Shown here: in pieces, positions 27,022 through 38,500 of the stretch | How positions within the stretch are numbered: position 1 is the first letter of the stretch | Layout of the letters: the number at the start of each line of letters is the position of its first letter | DNA from: Brugia malayi | Taxonomy: Eukaryota; Nematoda; Chromadorea; Rhabditida; Onchocercidae | NCBI RefSeq assembly: GCF_000002995.4 | Contig: NW_025062475.1 | Location: 4,998,528-5,062,527, forward strand | Length of the DNA stretch: 64,000 nucleotides | Direction: 5' to 3' | Translations under genes and position numbers: made by a program | Notes under the pieces: model-generated | Seen by the model: only the letters and a program-made list of their open reading frames with translations | The model's database searches: none | Told to the model about the DNA's origin: nothing

Positions 27022-29964
27022 ATGACAAAAGTAATAATGGAAGGACAATTATGTGACACTGTATCATTTCCAGTGATAAACTTAGAAAGCACAAAGGCGC
27101 TCGATATATTCATTGATTTCATGCTCAAAAATCAGCCATGTAGAATGTACTCTAAAGCAATAGAGAAATGGAAAAGTCGACGACAATGGGTGAAATATAT
27201 GAATGGAAAAAATATTGTAAATATCGATTTTTTCATCAAACAATATGGTTTATCTTTAGTTTCTCAAATTTGGAATATATTTAACATTTCTCAATAAATG
27301 CAATTGAAATTCTAACTTTAAGAAAAGTTTCCTTTTAAATAATTCACAATTTGTCTATTTCGTTTCCTATTATCCTTTTGTTTTTATCCATCCGTTTTCT
27401 TTCCTTTTTTTTTCTTTTTTCTAGAGTAGTAAATATGAAATTATCTTTTTGAGTTATAAATGTTCTTCTTTATCAATTTTTGATTGCTTTCATTTCATTA
27501 GTAATAAATCGTTTTGATGACTTTGTTTGGAAAACTTATTTTGAATTGACAATAGCACTGTGATTTAACAAAACGTTTGCAATATTTGATTCATGCAAGT
27601 AGTGAATGATATTAATAATACAATAATTAGTTAAGCTTTTCTCTCAATTATAATCTCTCTGATACTTCGTTCAGAAAATTCATTGCCAAACTTTTCCGAT
27701 TTATAACTGATCAGCAAATTATTAGTTACTGACTTATTATCCTTGTTATCGTTACTCTTTTTCTTCAAAATTTATTATTCAGTTAATTTGTTCATTTCGT
27801 AGATTTCTGTATATATAATAATATCGTTATTCACATTATAGGGCATATGGAAGTACCATTGATCAACGAAAGAACTGATAGGATAATGGAAAATTGTGGA
27901 AAGTGTATAGATTATGAGGAAAAATCTTCATGTTCCCAAAACTCTAAAGAATGTCAAAAAATAAAGCTTAAAGATTATATCAAAATGATGCGAGAAAATA
28001 GTGGGTCAAGTAATATTGGCTATGCTAAAGATTGGCATTTTCAACAGTGAGTTAGTATTAGTTTAGTGAGCTGTCGTAATTTTCTTTAAAAAAAAAAAAA
28101 AAAAAAAATTTCTTTTTATTGATCTGTTTGCAGAGAATCGGGTACATCTTATGAAATGTATGGATTGCCGTCGGTTTTGCGCTTTGACTGGATAAACAAT
28201 GAGATGTGGTCAAACGATGAGCGTAATCAGTTGGGCGATTATCGTTTTGTTTACCTTGGAGCCAAGAATACTTGGTTAGTTACGCTTTTTTGGAATAAAT
28301 AGGTAAGTAAATAAGTAACATATTGAATCTTTTTTTCGAAGTTGTCCATAAGTTCACATGAAAAAAAAGAGAAGCAAAAAAGGGTAAATAATGTGAGGTG
28401 GAGCATTCATTTCATTATTAGAATTTACTTATGATTACAAATGCAATAAATTAGTAAATTTCAAAAGCAGTGTTGTTCAGAAATCAATACTGAATATGAT
28501 TTTATCTAGGCTCACAGTATAAAACAATGAAAATAATGTTACTGTAGGACGCCATTTCACGTTGACGTGATGAATTCATATAGTTGGTCAGCCAATATTT
28601 GCGGACGAAAGCTTTGGTATTTTGTACCACCGAACAATGAGGAATACTTTAGAATTAGTCGTGATACATTTTTAAAAGATATTCGAACGGTTCAAGACAG
28701 ATGGCTTGAGGCTGCTGTCGTATCATTTATTCAAGAAGAAGGAGAAATTGTTTTCGTTCCTTCGAATTGGTATCATCAAGTCCATAATTTGGTCGGTATA
28801 GCATTAATGCAAGTTACCAAGTTAAGATTTAAGATTTGCAAGAAAATATAAATCTCAATCCAAGAAATACAATTTTGAAAAGATTGTCTAATAACTGGGT
28901 ATTGCATCCGGTCTGGATCGGTTTTCTTTTTTTGCTCCCTTCTGTTGCTTTTGCCATCAGCGGTTTGGATTGCATAATCATCAAAATTAAAACCTATGCT
29001 TTTTGTCAATTGATTTAAAATTTTTAGTTATATGTCTCATCATGGTTTGAAAATGACAATTATTTTGGCCGCGATAAGCTCAAATTACGTTTTCCAAGAG
29101 AGACTAGTTATTTTTTATAAATAATGTTCTTAAATTTAGGAAGATACAATTTCTATCAATCATAACTTTGTTAATGCAAGTAATGTGGATGTCATTGTCG
29201 AGTTGATAATTAAACGTCTGATGGATATAGACATTGAATTAGCCGATTGTAGATCTTGTTTCTCATCTGCGGAATACAATAGTTTTTGCGAGGTAATCAT
29301 CTAATGTATAGTTGTTTCAGAGGTGATTTTTCGTGATGACTCAGATGCGCTTCATAAAGTTGTTTATCATTCAAATTTTCTTTTTTATTCAAAAAAATTC
29401 GAAAAAAAAAACTTAAAAAGTAAAAAAAAATATCACATGAGTATTCGGAAAATAAAATTGAGAATTTAAAAAAAAAAATCTTTGTCTAATTCCATTATTC
29501 TGTTGCACAGTTCTTTTACAAAGATTGTTTTTTATTAAAAAGATTTTAAGAATTTACAAGCAGGTTTGGTCACTGCAATAAATGATTGTTGAAGGAGTTG
29601 CACCAGTTCTCCTCACCAATGTTGTATTTTGTCCAGTCTTCACTTTTTTTTTCAGAAGATACTGGCTGCAGATATTCGGGTGAACTTAGCACAATTCAGA
29701 TCATTGCTCCAACTGATTATAGATGATCGAGGAAATGATGTAAACGAATGCTGGATTTGTCCACGACATCGGTCATTCTCGAAGTGCAAAAAGGATGGCA
29801 ATTGTCTTGAATTCATGCGGACAGTGATTCGAACAAATTGTGCTTGTGAAGTGGGGAACAATGTCATTTGTAATAACTGTCTAAATTTCATGAAACAATA
29901 CGAAATTTCTGTTGCTGCTGAATGCCTTGCGCGGATTTGTCACATCGAAGAAGAAAGGAATTGA
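27022..29964 (+). CDS. jmjd-4: JMJD4, JmjC 2-oxoglutarate oxygenase
   Basis: Fe(II)/2-oxoglutarate-dependent hydroxylase. The human enzyme hydroxylates a lysine of translation termination factor eRF1. Exons 27022-27247, 27842-28046, 28134-28274, 28548-28791, 29140-29292 and 29656-29964 close in phase to about 425 aa. Conserved blocks in order: FxxFxxxNQPC with SRRQWV near the N-terminus, QYG at the exon 1-2 junction, KLKDYI, YAKDWHF, DYRFVYLGAKNTW, then the JmjC core. Metal ligands are visible as HVD (in TPFHVD) and the later His of SNWYHQVHN. Between them lies SWSANICGRKLWYFVPP, matching JMJD4. EDTISINHNFVN follows, as in the vertebrate protein. The C-terminus is unusual: a cysteine-rich tail (CWICPRH, NCACEVGNNVICNNC) that I do not recall in vertebrate JMJD4. 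The start is the first in-frame ATG; a later ATG at 27037 is possible. It converges with the METTL21A-like gene, the stops being about 370 bases apart. Confidence 0.92.
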
Positions 29965-30011
29965 CTCTTGGAACTAACTGTAACTTGTAATGATGCTTCC
30001 AGAAATCGTAA

Positions 30012-30090
30012 ATAGTTCAAATTACTGTAACTGTCAAATGGGAAACAATGAGGTCTGTAATAACTGCTTAAATTCCATGAAGTTTTTTTT
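30012..30090 (+). pseudogene. Decayed partial duplicate of the JMJD4 Cys-rich tail
   Basis: Translates in part as GNNEVCNNCLNSMK, against GNNVICNNCLNFMK in JMJD4. The DNA similarity covers roughly 29826-29900 versus 30012-30087, including the shared block GTAATAACTG. It lies downstream of the JMJD4 stop and probably inside its 3' UTR. It could be a tandem duplication fossil, or an alternative terminal exon if an upstream donor were used. Confidence 0.65.
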
Positions 30091-30092
30091 TA

Positions 30093-30098
30093 AATAAA
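30093..30098 (+). promoter_or_regulatory. Candidate poly(A) signal for JMJD4
   Basis: AATAAA about 130 bases after the JMJD4 stop codon, in the gap before the convergent neighbour. Confidence 0.55.
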
Positions 30099-30332
30099 AA
30101 TATAATAGTGAATAACAAGCAATTCATACTTCAGTTTGTTATGAAACATGCACTCACAAGTCAAAAATTAAGTTACATAAGCTAAAGGTGAAATACTGTA
30201 ACCATTTCAAATCCGCAATTTTGGGAGTTGTTATTGAATAAAGATGAATGACCAACCAACAACTATCATTTTTCGTCGGTTAAAAGCTCATGATATTCAA
30301 ATTCCTAATTCTACAGTATCAGTTTCCATTCG

Positions 30333-31895
30333 TCAGCACGAAATATTTTTCTCCATACTCCAGAATGAAATGAGTAAAAGTATTTTGTATATTTGTTTGT
30401 TGCAATAATTTGTCAATTTTTTAATTTCAAACATGTTTACAGCAAACTCATTTTCATAGAAAATTTCCCGTACACTAAACTGCTCTTGCACAAGTTGATC
30501 ATAAAAGTCTTGATCCCTCTGGTAACGTATTTTACTGCACAAATATATCACGGTATCATAGTCACTAGCATCCCGAAATAATTTCATCAACGGTTCAAAT
30601 GTAATACCACCATAGATAAGATCGGCTCCTAGAACAATCTGGAAAATAACTGTAATTCATGGTTTAGTTTATAAAATTCCGAGAGATTTTTTCAACTTAG
30701 TAGAGTACAAAAATTTTTAATCTAATATTCACCATTCTTGACCATAAGAGCTTTCCTAATTATTTAAAAGAAAAACTCACACTACAATGTGTTCTTATAT
30801 CTTGGAAAGAGAGCTTGCGTAGACTGAAAATAGTGGCTTTTTCAGATAATCGGATGGTTTTTTTTTTTTTTTCAGGTGATTTTTTAAGGACAAAGAGTAA
30901 GACTATTTCTAAATGTTTTTAAGTGCTTAACATTTTTTGCTTAAACTTTCCTAATTCTTTTATTTTTTATTCTGCAAAGAATTATGTACCTGATATTTTC
31001 GCGACAATTTGTCAATATTCCAATCAAATGCAAAAATTTTTATGTCACAATCGTTGTTTGCATTTTGACGAACATTCTCTTCCAGTAGACTTATAGCATT
31101 TACTCGATCTGTCACATGAATAAGCTTAACATTTTGATAGGTTGAAATAATACTTGGTAAGCCTAATCCGGCACCAAGTTCTAATACCGTTCGATTTGCT
31201 ACTAGTTCTGGATGTTCCGAGATATACCGAGATAAGACAATACTCTAAAAAAACATTTTTCAGTACAAGTAGTAACAGAAGATTGTAGCAGTACTTGAGC
31301 TATGATAGGGAATGATATTTGCACTGCAGCAATCCTATTATAAAAATTAACAGTCCACAGAATACAAGGATTAGATTTAAATTCAGTCTTAAAAATGCTC
31401 TCATAACTTTCAAGTTGTGTTGAACGTGAAAAAAGAAAACCGAGGAAATCATCGTATATATAATGAGCCAGTTCTACCTTTATAACAAAGAGTGCTGAAA
31501 AAAAAATTAGTGGACTAATAATCCTTAACAATAATTGGATGCATCGTTAAACTAAAATATCACTATTATTAAATATCATACTATATTATGTATACATATT
31601 AATAATACTGCTAATAAGTACAGTGTGAGTAATTACCATCAGAGAATCATACCGAATCCCAAATCACTCCAGCGACTCCATTTTGTTGCCAATCTTGACG
31701 TAATTGAAATGTTCGTCCATTAATTGTTACAATTCTATGTTCATTCGAGAATTCACGCAGTATTATAGGCTTCATATATGGTGTTAAAGCGGAACAGCGC
31801 TCCTCGCCATCAGTATTTAACATATTGCATATCAATAATGAATTAATCTTCACACTGATACCAATATACAACAAAAGCATTAAAATACAATTCAT
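30333..31895 (-). CDS. METTL21A-type protein lysine methyltransferase
   Basis: Class I SAM-dependent methyltransferase of the METTL21 group. Human METTL21A trimethylates a lysine of HSP70 chaperones. Exons 31653-31895, 30990-31244 and 30333-30638 (minus) are all in phase 0 and give 267 aa. Diagnostic blocks: FQLRQDWQQNGVAGVIWDSS at the exon 1-2 junction, VLELGAGLGLPS (SAM motif I), HVTDR (acidic motif II), VLGADLIYGG (the DxxY-like motif of the family) and CSKIRYQRDQDF. Each has a direct counterpart in METTL21A. An in-frame ATG at 31823 would give 243 aa, beginning just before the conserved part. The 24 residues before it (MNCILMLLLYIGI...) look like a signal peptide or membrane anchor, which would be odd for a cytosolic enzyme. 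The C-terminal ~25 residues after FEIKK are not conserved. Confidence 0.88.
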
Positions 31896-33088
31896 TTATA
31901 GCATTTCCAGTAGATTTCGGGCAATTCCTAAATATTAAACAATTTTGCAACAGTTGTGAATAAATAAATTTCAACACAATTAGTTATTCTACATTTCAAT
32001 TTTAAAGACAATTCCACTGAAATAAGAAAGAGTCTGTGAAAGTAAATTATAATTCATAACCAAGTTATCACTGTCCAGTCATTATATATAAATTTTGGGA
32101 ACGGAAATTGAAAAGTGCAAGAAATGTTATATGAATGATTATAATAAAGTTCTCAGCTATAAAATAATGCCCAAAAGCACTTGAAATTCAGTTAAACATC
32201 CATGAGATTGCATGTAATAAGCCATAAAAAAGAAAAAAAAATTCTGAAAGTAACGAAAAAAGATGCCTAAAATCGGTCATGAAAGAATTCTGATAGTAAC
32301 TTTAAAGAGAATACTCACAATAAATCATGAAATCCGGATTCCCGATGAAATTCCAAAATCTACTGATAACTTTAGATGAATTCGTGCGAAAAACCCGGAA
32401 GAACTCGCAACATCGTCTGAGAATTTCAAACAAAGCGGAAGTAACCAGATTACTGGGTAGGTGCACGTCCGAATTGCGACAGGTATAGTTTCAGCAAGCG
32501 ATTTCACATGTTGTATTTCTTGATTAACAGTAGCTGGGAGTGTTCTTCAGGATCCGGAATATTGTTAAAAGTCCGGTTCAGTTTGCGAGAAATTTCGTTC
32601 TTCTTCCGGGACTATTTTAAATATTTATAAAAAAAATAGTCAGACTTAGAAAAAGTGCAGGTTTTAGTTTGGAGTTTGGAAAAGAAGCCAAACAGTGATT
32701 TGATTAGGAATGATGGGATATTACAGAAGAAATACAAGATGATAACTGATGATAAGAAATAGTTGTGATGAGGAAGAACTATGTGAGATGTTTATATTTG
32801 ATAATAAATATTGCAGTAATGGTAATTTATGAATTTTATATTAATTAACTAAGATGATGTTTTTTTTTTCTTTTTCAACTGAATGACTTATTTTTGAAGT
32901 TTTTCGCTTTGGGAAGTAATTATTTTTATATTTGTACAGTAGAATCATTCAGTACAACTTGGTGATTTTATTTAATAACATTTGACATGAAAAAAAAAAA
33001 AAAATAAGTGAAGATGTTAAAATTGTTCAAAATATTATATAATAACGTCTTTTATGATATATAACTGTACTGATACGGTTGCATTATA
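31896..33088. other. Divergent intergenic region, METTL21A-like / PHF12
   Basis: About 1.2 kb between divergent starts. A less AT-rich island at about 32320-32620 contains five CCGG cores (32334, 32395, 32554, 32573, 32606), mostly in CCGGA/TCCGG context, which suggests a promoter or binding-site cluster. A short plus-strand open stretch at 32370-32480 ends near a GT but lacks a partner exon, so I do not call it. Confidence 0.5.
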
Positions 33089-36000
33089 ATGGACAAAGAG
33101 ACAAAAGATGGCAATGAACTTGTATACAATCAGGACACTGGCCTTCTTGAGGTATTTTCACACTTATCTTCCCAAATTTCCATATTTTTATTTTATTTGC
33201 ATATTCATTTATCTTAGTATGTCTTTATGTAAATGTGTGAGTATTTCTATGCGTGTTTTTCCACGTTTATGTTTCTTTGCATATGTTTGATGTGTGTGTG
33301 TGTGTGTGTGCACGTGTATGTGTAATATGCATATATATGAATGTTACGTATGTAAATGACGAATCAGTTTTAATTTATCACGGATTAACGGAAAGTAAAT
33401 GTAATCAGTTTTACGTGGTGATGAGATAAAAGTTTTTTCATAAGGAATGTTGTTAGTGGCAGTTGTGATGTTTATTGTTTTGCAGTATTAGTTCATTCAT
33501 TTGATTAGCGAATAAATATGTAAATTATGAATTATGTTGACACATGAAACAGCTGTTAAATAAATAGGATGAAAACTGTATGAGTGAAAAAAAAATTGAG
33601 GAATGCATGCATATTGGAAAAATTAGTGAATGCTAGATCTCTCTCTCTCTCTCGAGATTACAAGAATTAAACTGTAATTAGGGACAAAACAAGCAAGAAA
33701 CAAGTAAAAAACTTTTGGAAATAATCTTTTGGTCTGGATAATAACGAAGAGTATAATCTTTTATTAGTTGCAGTATATCGAGGCTTGCACTGCATGCCCA
33801 ACAACAAGTAGCAAAACAAAAAAGGTTTCATCGGTGATAAAAGAAAAACCAGCTCGACGTTGGAAATCAATAAATTCTCAGTACTGTAGTTCTTGCATGG
33901 TACTTTTAAGTCTTTTTAAAATGGACATTCTTGAAAATTAATTGCCTATTTAAATTTCAAAAATTTGGAATGGATTTTGTAAATTTGTATCATTAGTTAT
34001 CCGAATGTAAGTTTTGGCATCATTGTTAAAGTCTCAAATGATTGCTCTTTCGTCACATCAGTATTATCATATATACGGGATTTTGCAGGAAGGTGGTGAG
34101 CTTTTATGCTGTGATCGGTGCCCAGCATCATTTCATTTGATGTGTCATGAACCACCTATTGAACGAAGTTCTATCCCAAGTGGAAAATGGTTATGCAATC
34201 GTTGTACGCATGCAGTGGCAAATGATACCAGTCCGAAGGCAATCAAAAAAGTACCGAAACTGGTACAGTGATGTTTTTAACATTTTGATAAATGAATATA
34301 TACATATATATTACTAGCTTGATTAGCATTTATTAGGATGAAAATAGATGCTAGAAGTTACACAAAGTGGTAATATGCTATATCATTATCACTAAAAATT
34401 TTTTTAGGCCGACTTTTGAACTTTTTAGGATATCTTGTGCAGATAAATTTTAGAGACCTATGCGGATTAGGAGGGTATCCCTTTTTAAGATTTTGAGGAA
34501 TATTTTTTTTAATTATGTGACAGCATGTATCAGGACTTCAGCTTCTGTCTTACACTTTAGTTCCTTGAACTAAATGAACATTATTGTAGAAAAATATATA
34601 ATTTAGATTCATGTCATTTTTTCATCTGTCTGAACTTGAAATAAAACCAAAATAACCGTGTTAGATTCAGCATTTTTTATTATTAACTTCAGAAATATAA
34701 TTAACAGTATATTAATATAATTAACAGTATGAAGTCAGACTAAGTTGCTTTTTCTAGTTCATTAACAGTTGTTTATGTATACAATATTTTAACTAAAATC
34801 CTATTAATCGGGGAGATGATATTAGTTTTTTCTAGCAATTATAGAAGCTCTATGGATTTTCTGTTTTATCCAAACTGAAATAATATTGGTACAGCTTCAT
34901 TTTTCTTCTTTTAACAGGATGCTGAGTGTTCCTCAGTAGATGCACGGCGAAATAATGCTACAATATCTGGCATTATGGAACAAAATACAGATAGTGGCCT
35001 TAGTGCATTAGCAGTATTAGCTGATGCAGCTTTAGCTACAAATGCCGAACAGTTCTCCATTCCGTATGATTTATCCTGCCAAATTCCACCTTTACCGTTT
35101 GACGAACGATTAACATCTACACAATTAGTACCACCACCGAAAGCAGTCTGTCATCTTTGTGCATCGTTAGTCGATCTTTTTACAAATTTTTTTTTAGAAG
35201 AAAATGGTGATTGCTAACCATTCGACGATGACGATTTGTACTTTCATATGTTACAAAAAAATTTCAGAAAACTCTTCTTTCATCATGATGGATAAAAATG
35301 AAAAACAACTTTTCTAAACATTACGATGGTTTCACAGAAATGTTAAAGGATATTTCAAGAAGGTTAAGTAAACAAGCAAAAGTACCCTTTAGGTTAACTG
35401 AAATCGAGCCTAATGCTGACCATTATATGAATTAAATGGAGATGACTGACTCATATTTCCCTTATACATGTGCATATGTATAAGGGAATTCGTCGTTTAC
35501 GTCCAGATATTATGTCTCCATTTATTACTTCTTCGATTTCTATTATAAATCGAAACTATTCTTTTTACTTTCTGAATCCGTTTTGTTTAATTTTAGGAGA
35601 AATGAAAAGTCGACAATGATTCAGTGTGATTTTTGTTCACTTTGTTATCATCTCGACTGTCTTACACCTCCTCTTCCTTCGGTACCAAAAGATAAATGGA
35701 TGTGTCCAGCTCATGTGGAACATATTTTGGTTAGAAAAACTATGTATATATTTGATTGTGGGCTGTTTACTTCGGTTTTTTTTTTTCAGAAATTACGAAT
35801 TATGGTTTTATTTTGTTATAGTTACTTTGTTTATTTTATATTAGAAAAAGTAGTCGCATTTTTCTTTTAATACCACTGTGTAACTAAAGCATATTTATTC
35901 TCTTTTAAATTCAAACATTCATTTATTAGCACCATTTCAGGATCGAAAATTAGCGAAAACACTTTCGTTACGTAAACGATTACATATCTGGCAAAAATAT

Positions 36001-38036
36001 GCTAGACAACCGATTGATGAACATTTAATTAAAATCTCATTTCTTAAAAAAGCTCTTCGGGAACGAGAAATAGCCGTAGAGGTGGAGGATGATACTATCA
36101 GGGTTGGTTAATCTATCGTATTATTATTTATTTAGTGATTTTATTTTCCTGAAATTTTTATTGTAATTTTAATTTTTAGTATAAATAATTTTTTATTTAT
36201 ATTAAAAGTTACCTTATTGGCAGAAAACCTCCCTTGCTTTGCTGCCAATAGTTTTATGGCTTTTTTCTTAACTGCAGTTTTTTTTTTTTTTTAGATTTTT
36301 TAACTAATGGACAAGAATAGGCGACTTTTTAGACAATATGCTGGAAATGATTTAACAGAAATTTTTGTTATATCTAATCTAATAAATTAATAATTTCAAT
36401 AAATAAGTTTCATGTCTCATTTCAATTTTTAGACTCCGTGTTTCTCTGTCCCTGAATGTATCAAAGAATTATATGAGACACGATGGAACCAGTGGAAAAA
36501 GGATGAACTACCCAGTGAAAAGGAACAGGATTTATGGTTTAGAAATATTGTACGAATGCAAAAAATGCAAGTTGAACTGGATTTGTGTGGAGATAGGAGT
36601 ACTGATTTGGACGAGAAACAGGATGAAGATAATTCTAAGAAACCGGATATCACAAAAGAATCAGCTACTGCTGGAACTACAGAGACTGGGCAGCAACGTC
36701 AATTAGAATCACAAAACGATGTGCATATGCAGTGTTCTGGTTTGGTAACAATTTGAATTAAAATTCAATTTTCAAAATATGGAAAATGGTTTTGTTTTCC
36801 AGAATTTTGAGTTATGCTCCGCTGTTCATTTTCTTATCTTTTCAGGCAAATTTTGTAGAACTACCGTTGTTAAAGCGTATTCGACGCGGTTGTCTGTCGT
36901 TGATGGAAAATCCGGAAACTACAGAATATCGCATTATTGGTTCTCTTGCCTATCAGAGATTAGAGCAGTTATTGTGTACGGCGAAAAGTTCTCGAAATAT
37001 TAAAAGATTGAAATTTGAGAAAAGTTAGTTTTTTGAATTGTTTTCATATTTGAACAAAAAAAAAAAAAATCATTTAAGGACCAAAACTTTCTCCAAAAGA
37101 ATAGCCATAGTCATTGCAGAAAAAAAAAAATTATATTTTGTTTAGGCCGTCGTCTTTGATTCATATTCTTAAGAAAAAAGCAAACCATGATGTTTTTTGT
37201 CCTGATAAAGATGATACTTTGTTCATATATTTTAATTGTAAAATTTAAATCAAACTTCATGCATCTCTTTTGGTTACAGAAATTTTACATGATGATTTGC
37301 CAGTGCTAGCCGTATTAAAAGCCAATGATATGGATGCTTATCCTATACAACAGATGAATACAACTATAGGCATCGATTCTTTATGTGATTTTAATTTGAG
37401 AGAAGTTGCGCCACTTTGTCGTGCAATCGCTGGACGTCATGCTTTGTTACTGTTTAATAAAGTAAGTCCTCTTATTTAACAGTAGTACAATTTTCTTTTT
37501 GTTTTAATATTAGTGTTGTACTTATTTGTTTTCTTAAAGAGATCAACACTGTTACTGCAAATTTCTCGTAAGGCTAACTCTTGCTGCAAAATTCAGAACT
37601 TTGTTAAATAAATTGGTCTATCGTTTGACATTCCGTATAGTATTACTGAACTTATTAGGTCGACCCATATTCTTCCTATGAGTTGCGTGAGTATAATTTC
37701 TTTTTTTGCTAATGAATGAATTTTGGATTTTTTGGTTTTATTAATGAAATTGTAACTCAGCTTATTAAGTGTACTTAAAAAATATTATGTTTTGACTTTT
37801 TTTTTTCCTTTTTAAAGGTTTCTCGGCGATTTGAGCTGCTTCTGAAGCATGGCGATCGTTTTCGTGTTGATGGAATAACGTATAGAAATAGCGATGATAG
37901 TTCCACAAATATTCCTTCTCTTTGTTCATGCACAGCTACAAATAGTGTGAACTACAAGCATGAAATTGCATACTTGCATCATGGAAGTATCATTGATATT
38001 GGTTGTGCACGATTGATTTTTGCATCTTTCTTTTAG
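33089..38036 (+). CDS. athp-1: PHF12 (Pf1) / ATHP-1-type PHD finger and FHA protein
   Basis: Chromatin co-repressor subunit. Vertebrate PHF12 bridges SIN3/HDAC and MRG15. Exons 33089-33151, 33774-33899, 34089-34262, 34918-35165, 35597-35729, 35941-36102, 36433-36744, 36846-37023, 37280-37461 and 37818-38036 close in phase to about 598 aa. The N-terminus ([12 protein letters not shown]) matches PHF12. PHD1 crosses the exon 2-3 junction: [33 protein letters not shown] region equivalent to the SIN3-contact/Polybasic part follows ([11 protein letters not shown]...FSIPYDLSC). PHD2 is [37 protein letters not shown]. An acidic linker (36570-36740) leads to a C-terminal FHA domain: [31 protein letters not shown], then CSCTATN and [16 protein letters not shown], as in the PHF12 tail. 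At about 600 aa it is shorter than vertebrate PHF12 (about 1000 aa), lacking most of the disordered middle. The symbol is by analogy with C. elegans. Confidence 0.9.
33291..33310. repeat. (TG)n microsatellite
   Basis: About ten TG units in intron 1 of the PHF12-type gene, followed by TG-rich sequence (CACGTGTATGTG). Confidence 0.9.
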
Positions 38037-38494
38037 GAATCATTTTTGCTTTTTAGAATAGACAGTTCAAGGTTTATACAGATAGCATCAGTCCAATATT
38101 TAAGTTATCTATCAGTTTAAGAAATAATTAGTTATTATTATGTTCAATTTTCTTTTTTTTTTTTGCAATTTTATCATCACATAATAAAATATAACATATT
38201 ATTATTTATATATCTGTGCGCTCAATTTGCTAAGCTTTTGAAGAGAACTCAGTGTTGATGTATTTTGTAATTATTGTACTAATGGAGACTTGATATGTCT
38301 GATAACTAATGTTTTGATAATTCATGCATGCTCTGTCATAGGACAACAAAGAAATTTTCTGTCGAAAAATTTCAGTGAATTGCTTCTGTAAATTAAAAAT
38401 TCTATGAACATTCCAAAGATGGCAATTAAATACGGTATGCTTATTCTGTCCTATTTGCCAATTCGATTTTAGTTATTGGCAGATATTAAACTGA

Positions 38495-38500
38495 AATAAA
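38495..38500 (+). promoter_or_regulatory. Candidate poly(A) signal for the PHF12-type gene
   Basis: AATAAA about 460 bases after the stop codon, followed 20 bases later by a long A-run. Confidence 0.4.

Larger units (their letters stand above)
29965..30332. other. JMJD4 3' flank with decayed copy of the last-exon tail
   Basis: Short space between convergent genes. AATAAA at 30093-30098 is a good poly(A) signal for JMJD4. The stretch at about 30012-30090 resembles the cysteine-rich end of the preceding exon at DNA and translated level (see the pseudogene entry). Confidence 0.7.

Noticed and set aside
32325..32507. Short minus-strand open frame and a plus-strand stretch ending near a GT in the METTL21A/PHF12 gap
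   Set aside because: Neither strand shows a family motif, and no neighbouring exon closes in phase. PHF12 already has a good first exon.
37659..37686. Tiny candidate exon (VDPYSSYEL) between PHF12 exons 9 and 10
   Set aside because: Good splice-like borders, but it leaves the wrong phase and gives an immediate stop. Joining exon 9 directly to 37818 fits the FHA domain exactly.
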